DNA of 64,000 bases from Citrobacter koseri (GTDB lineage: Bacteria; Pseudomonadota; Gammaproteobacteria; Enterobacterales; Enterobacteriaceae), in the NCBI GenBank assembly GCA_900446925.1, contig UAVY01000010.1, positions 321,577-385,576 on the forward strand, read 5' to 3'. Position 1 is the first letter of the stretch. Every line of letters begins with the position of its first letter. Shown in pieces: positions 43,019 through 57,671 of the stretch. The position numbers were made by a program, and so were the translations under genes. The notes below the pieces were generated by a model. It was not told the DNA's origin and ran no database searches. It saw nothing but the letters and a program-made list of their open reading frames with translations.

Positions 43019-43782
43019 ATGTCCAAGTCTGATGTTTTTCATCTCGGCCTCACCAAAAATGATTTACAAGGGGCTACGCTGGCTATCGTCCCTGGCGACC
43101 CGGAGCGTGTGGAAAAGATCGCCGCGCTGATGGAAAAGCCGGTTAAGCTGGCATCTCATCGCGAATTCACCACCTGGCGTGCTGAGCTGGATGGTAAAGC
43201 TATCATCGTCTGCTCTACCGGTATTGGCGGGCCCGTCCACCTCTATTGCGGTAGAGGAACTGGCGCAACTGGGTATTCGTACTTTCCTGCGTATCGGCAC
43301 CACTGGCGCTATTCAGCCGCATATCAACGTGGGCGATGTGCTGGTCACAACCGCGTCTGTACGTCTGGACGGAGCGAGCCTGCACTTTGCGCCGATGGAG
43401 TTCCCGGGCCGTCGCCGATTTTGAATGTACGACTGCGCTGGTTGAAGCGGCGAAATCCGTGGGCGCGACCACTCACGTTGGCGTTACTGCCTCTTCTGAC
43501 ACCTTCTATCCGGGTCAGGAACGTTACGACACCTTCTCTGGCCGCGTCGTTCGTCGTTTCAAAGGTTCTATGGAAGAGTGGCAATCGATGGGCGTCATGA
43601 ACTACGAAATGGAATCCGCCACGCTGCTGACCATGTGCGCGAGCCAGGGTCTGCGTGCCGGTATGGTGGCGGGCGTCATCGTTAACCGCACTCAGCAAGA
43701 GATCCCGAATGCGGAAACGATGAAACAGACCGAAAGCCATGCGGTGAAAATTGTCGTGGAAGCGGCGCGTCGTCTGCTGTAA
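43019..43782 (+). CDS. udp: Udp, uridine phosphorylase (two frameshifts)
   Basis: It splits uridine with phosphate to uracil and ribose-1-phosphate in pyrimidine salvage. Family blocks are [27 protein letters not shown] (corrected), [12 protein letters not shown] and [12 protein letters not shown]. Extra bases are a C at 43232-43234 and a G at 43406-43408. Correction gives 253 residues. GAGGAG precedes the ATG. Confidence 0.95.
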
Positions 43783-43799
43783 TTCTTCCCTTCCCCACG

Positions 43800-43829
43800 A
43801 AAGGCCGACGCGTTCGGCCTTTTCTTTTT
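43800..43829 (+). terminator. Intrinsic terminator after udp
   Basis: AAAGGCCGA pairs with TCGGCCTTT around CGCGT, followed by TCTTTTT. Confidence 0.9.
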
Positions 43830-43921
43830 GCGTAGCGCCTCGCAGGAAAACCCTTTCAAACTGGACGTTTATACAGCACAATTCTATTTTGTGCGGGTAA
43901 TTCCTTGATGCAGGGGGCGTG

Positions 43922-45354
43922 GTGGATATCACAATCATTTTGTATGCCGTGTTGGCGCTGGCAGGTGTGGGGGTAGGCTGGCTGATCGCCAGTTATCAAC
44001 AGGCGCAGCATAAGGCCGAACAGCTGGCGGAGCGTGAAGAGATTGTGGCGTCGCTCAGCGCTGCAAGACAGCAGGTCGCGCTAAGCGAACACTGGCGCGA
44101 AGAGTGTGAACTGCTCAATAACGAACTGCGCAATCTGCGGGACATCAACACCTCGCTGGAAGCGGATCTGCGTGAAGTCACCACGCGGCTGGAGGCCACT
44201 CAGCTGCATGCGGAAGATAAAATCCGCCAGATGATCAACAGCGAACAGCGCTTAAGCGAGCAGTTTGAGAACCTTGCCAACCGCATCTTCGAGCAGAGCA
44301 ACCGCCGGGTTGATGAGCAAAACCGCCAGAGTCTGAATAGCCTGTTAACGCCGCTTCGCGAACAGCTGGATGGCTTCCGTCGCCAGGTGCAGGACAGCTT
44401 TGGTCAGGAGGCGCGTGAACGCCACACCCTGGCGCATGAGATCCGCAATCTACAACAGCTGAATGCGCAGATGACGCAGGAAGCGGTGAACCTGACGCGC
44501 GCATTGAAAGGCGATAATAAAACCCAGGGTAACTGGGGGAGAAGTGGTGCTGACGCGCGTGCTTGAAGCCTCGGGTCTGCGTGAAGGTTATGAGTATGAA
44601 ACCCAGGTGAGTATTGAAAATGACGCCCGCTCGCGTATGCAGCCGGATGTCATTGTGCGTCTGCCGCAAGGGAAGGATGTCGTCATCGACGCCAAAATGA
44701 CGCTGGTTGCCTATGAGCGCTATTTTAACGCTGAAGATGAGTACACGCGCGAAAGCGCGTTGCAGGAGCACATCGCGTCAGTACGTAACCATATTCGCTT
44801 GCTGGGGGCGCAAGGATTACCAGCAGTTGCCGGGGTTACGCACGCTCGACTATGTGCTGATGTTCATTCCTGTCGAGCCTGCGTTTTTACTGGCGCTGGA
44901 CAGACAGCCCGAACTGATTACCGAAGCGCTTAAAAATAATATTATGCTGGTCAGCCCGACGACGTTGCTGGGTGGCGTTGCGTACGATTGCCAACTTATG
45001 GCGCTATGAGCATCAAAGCCGTAACGCGCAGCACATCGCAGGACAGAGCCAGCAAACTCTACGACAAGATGCGCTTATTTATCGATGACATGTCGTCCAT
45101 CGGCCAGAGTCTGGACAAAGCGCAGGACAACTACCGGCAAGCCATGAAAAAACTCTCCTCAGGGGCGTGGAAATGTGCTGGCGCAGGCGGAGGCTTTTCG
45201 TGAACTGGGGGTGGAAATCAAACGCGAGATAAATCTAGATCTGGTTGAACGTGCGACCTCGCAGGATGAAGAGTATCGTTTACGCGCGGTTCCTGAAGAT
45301 CAACAGGATACGCCTTGTGCTGACGATGAGCGGGTAAATCAGCAATCGCACTAG
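43922..45354 (+). CDS. rmuC: RmuC, PD-(D/E)XK nuclease-like protein (five frameshifts)
   Basis: RmuC limits inversion between short inverted repeats in E. coli; its domain is related to restriction-type nucleases (DVVIDAKMTL carries the D...D-x-K pattern). An N-terminal membrane segment (residues about 3-20) is followed by a long coiled coil (about 22-180). GTG codons at 43919 and 43922 both could start it; the second matches E. coli. Extra Gs lie at 44535-44539, 44804-44808, 44970-44972, 45041-45042 and 45162-45165. Correction gives 475 residues ending QQSH. Confidence 0.92.
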
Positions 45355-45448
45355 TTCATTCGGGGTAGCGGAGCCCGGTTGAAGGGTAGGGCAAATTGGC
45401 CCAATCTGTTACACTTCTCGAACATTTTATTGATGAGCAGGCACTGAG

Positions 45449-46204
45449 ATGGTGGAAGATTCACAAGAAACGACGCACTTTGGCTTTCAGACCGTCGCTA
45501 AAGAGCAGAAAGCTGACATGGTGGCCCACGTTTTTCATTCTGTGGCGTCAAAGTACGATGTCATGAATGACTTGATGTCATTTGGCATTCACCGCTTGTG
45601 GAAGCGCTTCACCATCGACTGTAGCGGCGTACGTCGTGGTCAGACCGTTCTTGACCTGGCGGGCGGTACAGGCGACCTGACAGCCAAATTCTCGCGTCTG
45701 GTTGGCGAAACCGGCAACGTTATCCTGGCGGATATCAATGACTCGATGCTCAAAATGGGCCGCGAGAAGCTGCGTAACATTGGCGTGATTGGCAATGTTA
45801 AGTACGTGCAGGCCAACGCCGAAGCGTTACCTTTCCCGGATAACACATTCGATTGCATCACCATTTCGTTTGGTCTGCGTAATGTGACGGAAAAAGAGAA
45901 AGCGCTGCGCTCCATGTACCGTGTACTGAAACCGGGCGGGCGTTTGCTGGTACTTGAGTTTTCTAAACCAATTATCGAGCCGCTGGAGCAAAGCGTATGA
46001 CGCATATTCATTCCACATTTTGCCGCGTATTGGCTCAGTCGTGGCGAATGATGCGGACAGTTACCGCTATCTGGCGGAATCTATCCGTATGCATCCGGAT
46101 CAGGACACCTTAAAAGCGATGATGCAGGACGCCGGGTTTGAAAGCGTCGATTACTACAACCTGACGGCGGCGTTGTTGCGCTGCATCGTGGCTATAAGTT
46201 CTGA
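45449..46204 (+). CDS. ubiE: UbiE, ubiquinone/menaquinone C-methyltransferase (two compensating frameshifts)
   Basis: A SAM-dependent methyltransferase acting on the quinone ring in both ubiquinone and menaquinone synthesis. Motif I is [11 protein letters not shown], followed by [10 protein letters not shown] and [10 protein letters not shown]. An extra G at 45985-45986 ([12 protein letters not shown]) and a missing G at about 46169-46170 ([14 protein letters not shown]) cancel, giving 251 residues ending at TGA 46202-46204. It heads ubiE-ubiJ-ubiB. Confidence 0.95.
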
Positions 46205-46217
46205 CAGGAGACCGGGG

Positions 46218-48463
<2,246 letters not shown>

Positions 48464-48490
48464 TTTTTTCATCGCTCAAGGCAAGTCGTG

Positions 48491-48496
48491 TATAAT
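48491..48496 (+). promoter_or_regulatory. Candidate -10 of the tatABC promoter
   Basis: TATAAT lies 40 bases before the tatA ATG. The -35 is weak (near 48468-48473), so the assignment is tentative. Confidence 0.45.
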
Positions 48497-48536
48497 GCGA
48501 CCTTAATAATTCATCATCTATCACAGAGGAACTCGT

Positions 48537-48803
48537 ATGGGTGGTATCAGTATTTGGCAGTTGTTGATCATTGCCGTCATCGTTGTACTGCTATTTGGCA
48601 CCAAAAAGCTCGGCTCCATCGGTTCCGATCTTGGCGCGTCCATTAAAGGCTTCAAAAAAGCGATGAGCGATGATGATGCAAAGCAGGATAAAACCAGTCA
48701 GGACGCTGATTTTACCGCTAAATCTATCGCTGATAAGCAAGGTGAAGCGCAAGGCGAAGCGAAGAAAGAAGACGCCAAAAGTCACGATAAAGAGCAGGTA
48801 TAA
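48537..48803 (+). CDS. tatA: TatA, twin-arginine translocase pore subunit
   Basis: An intact 88-residue protein: one short N-terminal membrane helix ([18 protein letters not shown]), a hinge, an amphipathic helix ([15 protein letters not shown]) and a charged, disordered tail. TatA polymerises to allow folded proteins with twin-arginine signals across the inner membrane. AGAGGA precedes the ATG; tatB follows after three bases. Confidence 0.97.
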   Translation: MGGISIWQLLIIAVIVVLLFGTKKLGSIGSDLGASIKGFKKAMSDDDAKQDKTSQDADFTAKSIADKQGEAQGEAKKEDAKSHDKEQV

Positions 48804-48806
48804 TTC

Positions 48807-49360
48807 GTGTTTGACATCGGTTTTAGCGAACTGCTGTTGGTATTCGTGAAATCGGCCTCATCGTTCTGGGGCCTCAACGATTGCCGGTAGCGGTAAAAAA
48901 CGGTAGCGGGCTGGGTACGCGCGTTGCGATCCCTTGCGACCACGGTTCAGAATGAACTGACCCAGGAGCTGAAGCTCCAGGAGTTCCAGGACAGTCTGAA
49001 GAAGGTCGAAAAAGCGAGCCTCCAGAACCTGACTCCAGAACTGAAAGCCTCGATGGATGAACTTCGTCAGGCCGCGGAGTCGATGAAGCGTTCCTACAGC
49101 GCCAACGATCCTGAAAAAAGCGAGCGATGAAGCGCATACCATCCATAATCCGGTGGTGAAGGATAACGAAGCGCAGCATGAAGGGGTTACACCTGCCGCC
49201 GCTGAAACCCAGGCCAACTCTCCTGAGCAAACACCGGAAACGGCTGATGCCGGGCAGCCTGAACAGACGGAAGCCGCTTCCGTAAACGAGATGGACGCAG
49301 AAAAGAAATCCGCCGCGACTGTTGTCGAATCCTCCCCCTCCGTCGAGTGATAAATCGTAA
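48807..49360 (+). CDS. tatB: TatB, twin-arginine translocase receptor subunit (five extra bases)
   Basis: TatB binds TatC and the signal peptide. The start is GTG 48807 ([17 protein letters not shown]). Two extra As at 48849-48851, one A in the run at 48895-48900, one A at 49115-49120 and a C at 49340-49341 break the frame. Correction gives 182 residues with one membrane helix, an amphipathic helix ([17 protein letters not shown]) and a long acidic tail ending SSPSSSDKS. 182 residues is longer than the 171 of E. coli and fits Salmonella. Confidence 0.92.
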
Positions 49361-49362
49361 AC

Positions 49363-50144
49363 ATGGCTGTAGATGATACCCAACCTCTTATTACGCATCT
49401 GATTGAACTGCGTAAGCGTCTGTTGAACTGCATTATTGGCGGTTATTGTGATTTTTCTGGCGTTGGTCTATTTCGCCAATGACATTTATCACATGGTTGC
49501 CGCGCCGCTGATCGAACAGATGCCGCAGGGTGCGACGATGATCGCCACCGACGTGGCCTCAGCCGTTTTTCACCCCTATCAAACTGACTTTCATGGTGTC
49601 GCTGATCCTGTCTGCGCCCGTGATTTTGTACCAGGTATGGGCGTTTATTGCCCCTGCGCTGTATAAGCATGAACGTCGTCTTGTCGTGCCGCTGCTGGTG
49701 TCCAGCTCGCTGCTGTTCTATATCGGCATGGCGTTCGCCTACTTTGTGGTCTTCCCGCTCGCGTTTGGTTTCCTTGCCAATACCGCGCCGCAGGGCGTAC
49801 AGGTTTCTACCGATATCGCCAGTTACCTCAGCTTTGTGATGGCGTTATTTATGGCATTCGGCGTCTCTTTCGAGGTGCCCGTCGCGATTGTCCTGCTCTG
49901 CTGGATGGGGGTAACTACCCCTGAGGACTTGCGTAAGAAGCGTCCTTACGTCGTGGTTGGCGCGTTTGTCGTGGGGATGCTGTTGACGCCGCCAGATGTC
50001 TTCTCACAAACATTGCTGGCGATACCGATGTACTGCCTGTTTGAGGTTGGCGTGTTCTTCTCTCGCTTCTATGTCGGTAAACGACGTCCACGAGAAGAAG
50101 ATGACGAGGCCGAGACTGAGCAGGCCGGGAAAACTGAAGAATAA
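49363..50144 (+). CDS. tatC: TatC, twin-arginine signal receptor (two frameshifts)
   Basis: The six-segment membrane subunit that recognises the twin-arginine signal. The conserved N-terminus [18 protein letters not shown] and the FANDIYH and [16 protein letters not shown] stretches are seen after correction. An extra G at 49438-49439 and a G at 49562, which is not in a run, break the frame. Corrected length is 259 residues. Confidence 0.93.
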
Positions 50145-50147
50145 ACG

Positions 50148-50172
50148 CAACCGCCCGTCAGGGCGGTTGTTA
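50148..50172 (+). terminator. Hairpin/terminator between tatC and tatD
   Basis: CAACCGCCC pairs with GGGCGGTTG around GTCA, followed by TTATA. The short T run suggests partial termination after tatABC. Confidence 0.65.
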
Positions 50173-50185
50173 TATGGGAGGAAGC

Positions 50186-50969
50186 ATGTTTGATATCGGC
50201 GTTAATTTAACCAGTTCGCAATTTGCGAAAGATCGCGATGACGTGGTGACGCGCGCGCTGGCGGCCGGGGTGTCGGGTATGCTTCTGACCGGAACCAATC
50301 TACATGAAAGCCAGCAGGCGCAAAAACTGGCGCAGCGTTACGCCTGCTGCTGGTCGACGGCTGGCGTACATCCGCATGACAGCAGCCAGTGGCAATCAGA
50401 AACTGAAGACGCGATCGTGGCTCTGGCGAGCCAGCCGGACGTGGTGGCGATTGGCGAATGTGGTCTGGACTTCAATCGTAATTTTTCCACGCCCGCAAGA
50501 ACAGGAACGCGCCTTCCAGGCGCAGTTGCGCATTGCCGCTGAGTTGCAGATGCCCGTTTTTATGCACTGTCGGGATGCGCATGCGCGTTTTCTGGCGCTG
50601 CTTGAGCCGTGGCTGGATAAACTCCCAGGCGCGGTATTGCATTGCTTTACCGGTACGCGTAAGGAGATGCAGGAGTGCATAGACAGAGGGCTTTATATCG
50701 GTATCACGGGTTGGGTCTGCGATGAACGTCGTGGTCTTGAATTGCGTGAGTTGCTGCCCTTCATCCCTGCGGAAAAACTGTTGATTGAGACCGACGCCCC
50801 CTACCTGTTGCCGCGCGATCTCACGCCTAAACCGGCTTCGCGGCGTAACGAACCGGCGCATCTGGCGCACATTCTTGCGCGCGTTGCCCACTGGCGCGGG
50901 GAAGACCCGCAATGGCTGGCGGCCACAACGGATGCCAATGTCAAAACGCTGTTTGGGATTGCCTTCTAA
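50186..50969 (+). CDS. tatD: TatD, 3'-5' DNase/metallohydrolase (one frameshift)
   Basis: A TIM-barrel metal-dependent nuclease, not required for Tat export in spite of its name. Metal ligands appear in [27 protein letters not shown] and [22 protein letters not shown] precedes the ATG. An extra C at 50492-50494 breaks [14 protein letters not shown]; correction gives 260 residues. Confidence 0.95.
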
Positions 50970-50976
50970 AGCGCGC

Positions 50977-51465
50977 TTAAACTTTACGAAACGCGGTGTT
51001 TTTCACGCTCTGCTTCACCTCTTTATTTAGCAGGTTAAGCAGCAGCATGGAGCGCGCTTCGCCATCCGGTTCGGTAAAAATCGCCTTCAGACCTTCAAAT
51101 GCGCCTTCAGTGATAATCACGCTGTCCCCTGGGTAGGGCGTTTCGGGATCAACAACGCCTTCCGGTTTGTAGACAGAAAGCTGATGAATCACGTTGGACG
51201 GAACGGTGGCAGGGTGCGCGCCAAACCGCACGAAGTGGCTGACGCCGCGCGTGGCGTTGATCGTGGTGGTATGAATCACTTCCGGGTCGAATTCAACAAA
51301 CAGATAGTTAGGAAAGAGTGGTTCGCTAACGGCGGTACGTTTGCCGCGCACCATTTTTTCCAGCGTGATCATCGGCGTCAGGCAATTTACCGCCTGTCTT
51401 TCGAGGTGTTCCTGGGCACGCTGAAGTTGCCCGCGCTTGCAGTACAGTAAATACCAGGATTGCAT
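50977..51465 (-). CDS. rfaH: RfaH, transcription antiterminator (NusG paralogue)
   Basis: An intact 162-residue protein that joins RNA polymerase at ops sites and allows expression of long LPS, capsule and, in Salmonella, other surface operons. The N-terminal NGN domain begins [17 protein letters not shown] and the C-terminal KOW domain has [18 protein letters not shown]. It is convergent with tatD, with only seven bases between stops. Confidence 0.97.
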   Translation of the reverse strand: MQSWYLLYCKRGQLQRAQEHLERQAVNCLTPMITLEKMVRGKRTAVSEPLFPNYLFVEFDPEVIHTTTINATRGVSHFVRFGAHPATVPSNVIHQLSVYKPEGVVDPETPYPGDSVIITEGAFEGLKAIFTEPDGEARSMLLLNLLNKEVKQSVKNTAFRKV

Positions 51466-51529
51466 AATAACTCTTATCCGCTTGTCCGGGGCGCAAGCAT
51501 AACAAAAGCCATGCGCTAAGTTAATTATA

Positions 51530-51600
51530 CCCGTTGTATTTCAGGCTGCTTCTTTGTTGGCTACCTCGCCGCAACCTGAAATTCATTGAGTAGATAACCC
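51530..51600. repeat. Degenerate, internally shortened ERIC-like element
   Basis: tatacccgttgtatttcaggctgc and ttggct resemble one end of an ERIC element, and gcaacctgaaattcattgag the other end; the central inverted repeat is missing. It lies in the rfaH-ubiD spacer. Confidence 0.45.
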
Positions 51601-51708
51601 CCGGGTTCCCCTGTACCGTCAGAGTTCACGCTAATTTAACAAAAATACAGCATCACGATGATGAACGCCGTATAATGAGGCGCTTACAAAGAGGCCACAA
51701 CTGACGCC

Positions 51709-53194
51709 ATGAAATATCACGACTTACGCGACTTCCTGACGCTGCTGGAACAGCAGGGTGAACTCAAACGCATTACGCTTGCGGTAGATCCTCATCTGGA
51801 AATGACTGAAATTGCTGACCGTACGCTGCGTGCGGGCGGGCCTGCTCTGTTGTTTGAAAATCCCAAAGGCTATGCGATGCCGGTGCTGTGCAACCTGTTT
51901 GGCACGCCCAGACGCGTCGCAATGGGCATGGGCCAGGAAGATGTCACCGCGTTGCGCGAAGTCGGCAAGCTGCTGGCGTTTCTGAAAGAGCCGGAGCCGC
52001 CGAAAGGGTTCCGCGACCTGTTTGATAAGCTGCCGCAGTTTAAGCAAGTGCTGAACATGCCGACCAAACGGCTACGCGGCGCGCCGTGCCAGCAGAAAGT
52101 GTTCTCTGGCGACGACGTTGATTTACAGCGTATTCCCATCATGACCTGCTGGCCGGAAGATGCCGCGCCGCTTATTACCTGGGGGCTGACCGTGACGCGC
52201 GGCCCTCACAAAGAGCGGCAAAATCTGGGGATCTACCGTCCAGCAACTGATCGGCAAAAACAAGTTGATCATGCGTTGGTTGTCGCATCGTGGCGGCGCG
52301 CTGGATTTCCAGGAGTGGTGCGCGGCGCATCCTGGTGAGCGTTTCCCGGTTGCCGTGGCGCTGGGCGCCGATCCGGCCACCATTCTCGGCGCAGTGACTC
52401 CCGTACCGGATACACTGTCGGAATACGCGTTTGCAGGGCTGCTGCGTGGCACAAAGACGGAAGTGGTTAAATGTCTCTCCAGCGATCTTGAAGTACCTGC
52501 AAGTGCGGAAATCGTCCTGGAAGGTTATATTGAACCGGGCGAAATGGCGGCGGAAGGGCCGTATGGCGACCACACCGGTTATTACAATGAAGTGGATAAC
52601 TTCCCGGTTTTCACCGTTACGCACATTACGCAGCGTGAAGACGCCATTTATCACTCGACTTATACCGGCCGACCGCCTGATGAACCTGCTGTGCTCGGTG
52701 TGGCGTTGAATGAAGTCTTCGTCCCGATTTTGCAAAAGCAGTTCCCGGAAATTGTTGATTTCTATCTTCCGCCGGAAGGGTGTTCTTATCGACTGGCCGT
52801 TGTAACGATGAAAAAGCAGTACGCGGGTCATGCGAAACGCGTCATGATGGGCGTTTGGTCATTTTTACGCCAGTTTATGTATACCAAATTTGTTATCGTC
52901 TGCGATGACGACGTCAACGCACGCGACTGGAATGATGTGATTTGGGCGATCACCACCCGTATGGACCCGGCGCGGGATACGGTGCTGGTAGAAAACACCC
53001 CCATTGATTATCTGGATTTTGCCTCGCCGATCTCCGGGCTAGGTTCAAAAATGGGACTGGATGCCACAAACAAATGGCCGGGCGAAACCCAACGTGAGTG
53101 GGGGCGTCCTATCAAGAAAGATCCTGAAGTGACTGCGCGTATTGACGCGATTTGGGATGAGTTGGCCATCTTTAACGACGGTAAAGGCGCCTGA
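51709..53194 (+). CDS. ubiD: UbiD, 3-octaprenyl-4-hydroxybenzoate decarboxylase (one frameshift)
   Basis: A prenylated-FMN-dependent decarboxylase of ubiquinone synthesis. Family blocks include [49 protein letters not shown] and [13 protein letters not shown]. coli starts MDAMKYNDL; here the first of those codons is ACT, so I take the second ATG (51709), giving 494 residues. AGAGG stands five bases before that ACT but 14 before the chosen ATG. An extra C at 52240-52241 breaks [14 protein letters not shown]. Confidence 0.93.
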
Positions 53195-53235
53195 GGCGCG
53201 ATCGTTTTGCCCTATAGACCCGACAGAGGGAGCGC

Positions 53236-53940
53236 ATGACAACCTTAAGCTGTAAAGTGACCTCGGTAGAAGCTATCACCGATACCGTATATCGCGTTCG
53301 TTTAGTGCCAGACGCGGCGTTTTCCTTTCGCGCTGGTCAGTATCTGATGGTCGTAATGGATGAGCGGGATAAGCGTCCGTTCTCTATGGCCTCCACGCCG
53401 GATGAGCACGGATTCATTGAGCTGCACATTGGTGCTTCGGAGCTTAATCTGTATGCGATGGCGGTGATGGATCGGCATTCTGAAAGACAGAGAAATTGTC
53501 GTCGATATTCCGCATGGCGAAGCCTGGCTGCGTGATGATGAAGAGCGCCCGCTGATTCTGATTGCGGGGGGAACGGGTTTCTCCTATGTCCCGTTCAATT
53601 TTGCTGACGGCGCTTGCGCGTAATCCGAATCGCGACGTGACGATCTACTGGGGGCGGACGTGAAGAGAAGCATCTTTACGATCTCGCTGAGCTGGAGGCG
53701 CTTTCGGTTCAGCACCCGAATCTGCGCGTTGAGCCGGTGGTTGAGCAACCGGAAGAAGACTGGCGTGGCCGCACGGGTACGGTATTAACTGCGGTATTGC
53801 AGGATCACGGTACGCTGGCGGGGCATGATATCTACATTGCCGGTCGTTTTGAGATGGCGAAAATCGCTCGTGACCTGTTCTGCAATGAGCGTAACGCGCG
53901 GGAAGATCGCCTGTTTGGCGATGCGTTTGCCTTTATCTAA
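53236..53940 (+). CDS. fre: Fre, NAD(P)H-flavin reductase (three frameshifts)
   Basis: It supplies reduced FMN and FAD, for example for prenylated-FMN formation and iron reduction. The flavin-binding RPFSMAS motif and NAD-binding [10 protein letters not shown] are visible; the protein ends [11 protein letters not shown]. Insertions are a G at 53474-53475, a C at 53590-53592 and a G at 53650-53654. Correction gives 233 residues. Placement 41 bases after ubiD is conserved. Confidence 0.94.
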
Positions 53941-53944
53941 GCAA

Positions 53945-53972
53945 TAAAAAAACCCGCCCCTGACAGGCGGGA
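53945..53972 (-). terminator. Intrinsic terminator reading leftward (fadBA)
   Basis: On the minus strand, CCCGCC pairs with GGCGGG around a short loop, then TTTTTTTATT. It would end transcription from fadBA, after the REP unit, just before the fre 3' end. Confidence 0.75.
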
Positions 53973-54010
53973 AGAACGGCAACTAAATTGTTATAGAGTG
54001 GCATTTGCGT

Positions 54011-54083
54011 TGTAGGCCGGATAAGACGCCTGAGCGTCGTCATCCGGCATGGTCGCCGGGGGCGCTTCGCTTGCCCGGCCTGC
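54011..54083. repeat. REP elements downstream of fadA
   Basis: gtaggccggataagacgcctgagcgtc, catccggcatggtcgcc and cgcttgcccggcctgcaa make at least two REP units between the fre and fadA 3' ends. Confidence 0.8.
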
Positions 54084-54096
54084 AATAAATAACGCT

Positions 54097-55280
<1,184 letters not shown>

Positions 55281-55290
55281 TGTGGACTCC

Positions 55291-57483
55291 TTAAGCCGTT
55301 TTCAGGTCGCCAACCGGGCGGGCTGGCTCAACCGGGGGATAGTACGGTTCGTTATGGCGCGCTTTGTTACGCAGACCTTCCGGCACTTCATAGAGTGGGC
55401 CGAGGTGCTGATACTGCTGCGCCATATCGAGATATTTTGCGCTGCCGAGCGTATCCAGCCAGCGGGAACGCGCCGCCGTGGAACGGAGGGAAGCCCAGAC
55501 CGTAAACCAGCGCCATATCCGCTTCTGCCGGACTGGCGATGATGCCTTCTTCCAGACAGCGCACCACTTCGTTGACCATCGGAATCATCATGCGGGCGAT
55601 AATCTCTTCGTCGCTGAAGTCGCGCTTCGGCTGGCTGACCTCTGCCAGCAGGCTGTCCACGGCCGCATCTTCTTCTTTCTTCGGCTTGCCTTTGCTGTCT
55701 TCTTTATAGCGCCAGAATCCCAGACCGTTTTTCTGACCATAGCGGCTGGCGTCAAACAGCGCGTCGATGGCATCACGATAATCTTTCTGCATACGCTGTG
55801 GGAAACCGGCCGCCATGACTGCCTGCGCATGATGCGCGGTATCAATCCCGACCACATCCAGCAGATAAGCCGGGCCCATCGGCCAGCCAAACTGTTTCTC
55901 CATCACTTTGTCGACTTTGCGGAAATCGGCGCCGTCGCGCAGTAGCTGGCTGAAACCGGCAAAATACGGGAACAGTACGCGGTTAACAAAGAAGCCGGGG
56001 CAGTCGTTGACCACAATCGGCGTTTTGCCCATTTTGCTGGCCCAGGCGACGACTTTAGCGATGGTTTCATCCGAGCTTTTCTCGCCGCGAATGATTTCAA
56101 CCAGCGGCATCCGGTGTACCGGGTTAAAGAAGTGCATGCCGCAGAAGTTTTCCGGGCGCTTCAGCGCGCTTGCCAGTTCGCTAATTGGAATGGTGGACGT
56201 ATTTGACGCCAGCACGGTATCCGGGCGGACGTTGTCTTCGGTCTCCGCCAGTACCGCTTTCTTCACTTTCGGGTTTTCCACTACCGCTTCGACCACCACA
56301 TCAACGCGATCAAAACCGGCGTAGTTCAGCGTTGGGTGAATCGTTGAAATCACGCCCGCCAGTTTCAGGCCGTCGATCCTGCCGCGTTCCAGCTGCTTAT
56401 TCAGCAGTTTCGCCGCTTCGGTCATGCCCAGCGTCAGGGATTTGTCGTTGATATCTTTCATGATCACCGGCACGCCCTTTCCAGGCTGACTGGTAAGCGA
56501 TGCCGCCGCCCATAATACCTGCGCCCAGTACGGCTGCCTGCTTCGGTGTTTCAACGTCTTTGGTCAGCTTTTTCGCTTTACCTTTCACGAACTGATCGTT
56601 GAGGAAGATGCCGACCAGCGCGCGGGCTTCATTGGTATGCGCCAGCGGGACAAAGCTTTTATTTTCCAGATTCAGCGCTTCTTCACGGCCAAAGCGTGCG
56701 GCGGCTTCGATCGTTTTCACGGCGGTCATCGGGGGCGGGGTAATACTTCCCGGCTGTCTGCGCCACCATACCTTTGGCGATGGTAAAGCTCATCGCCGCT
56801 TCAATTTTACTGAGCTTCAACGGTTCCAGCTTCGGCTGGCGTTTGCTTTCCAGTCCAGTGAGCCGTCAATCGCCTGACGTAATACCGCTATTGCGCCATC
56901 AAGCAGTTTTTCCAGTTTCACGATACCGTCAACCAGGCCGATTTTCAGCGCCTGCTCAGCGCCGATGTCTTTCCGGCAGCAATAATTTCCAGCGCGCTGT
57001 CAGCGCCCAGCATACGCGGCATACGGACAGAACCGCCCAAAGCCCGGCATGATGCCCAGCTTCGTTTCTGGCAGGCCAATGCGCAGATCCGGCGTCACCA
57101 GACGATAATCGGTCGCCAGTACGCACTCGCAGCCGCCACCGCAGCGCATAGCCATTGATGGCGGAAAGCGTTGGTACCGGTAAATCTTCGAGGCGATTAA
57201 AGACGCTGTTGGCAAAGTGCAGCCACTGGCTTAACGTTCTTCAGGAACAAGGAACAGCGAAAGGAATTCGGTGATATCAGCACCGACAATAAAGGCTGCT
57301 TTGTTAGAGCGCAGCAGCAGCCCCTTTTAAATCTGTTTGCTTTTCCAGCACGTCCAGCGCCTGGCCGAGGCTGGCGACGGTCGCAGTGTCGAGTTTATTG
57401 ACCGATCCTGGGGCATCGAACACCAGTTCGGCGATGCCATCTTCCAGCCAGTCGAGGTACAGGGTGTCGCCTTTGTAAAGCAT
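55291..57483 (-). CDS. fadB: FadB, multifunctional fatty-acid oxidation subunit alpha (nine indels)
   Basis: It carries enoyl-CoA hydratase, cis-trans isomerase and 3-hydroxyacyl-CoA dehydrogenase activities. The N-terminal crotonase domain ([31 protein letters not shown]) precedes the NAD domain ([18 protein letters not shown]) and the catalytic [14 protein letters not shown]. Six extra bases (57321-57324, about 57159, 57036-57038, 56731-56735, 56475-56477, 55464-55466) and three missing bases (about 57229, 56971, 56840) give a net +3; correction gives 729 residues ending PVGDLKTA. fadA follows after ten bases. Confidence 0.93.
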
Positions 57484-57508
57484 GTCAGTCTCCTGAATCC
57501 GCAAGGTG

Positions 57509-57525
57509 ATCTGGTCATACCAGAT
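57509..57525 (-). promoter_or_regulatory. FadR operator of fadBA
   Basis: ATCTGGTCATACCAGAT is a near-perfect palindrome close to the FadR consensus (TGGTC...GACCA type) and sits 25 bases before the fadB ATG, the position of the known fadBA operator. Confidence 0.8.
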
Positions 57526-57671
57526 GAAGCGAGTGTGTATTTTGTGTTAAAAAAATGCAAATGAGAGATTAAAAAAATGCCGATGCGATCACGCTCGGCA
57601 GAAATCACGCTCTCCTGGAGCGATGTGCTAAGATGCGGAGACTCGAGGTCAAAAAAACAGAAGGGTAGAAA

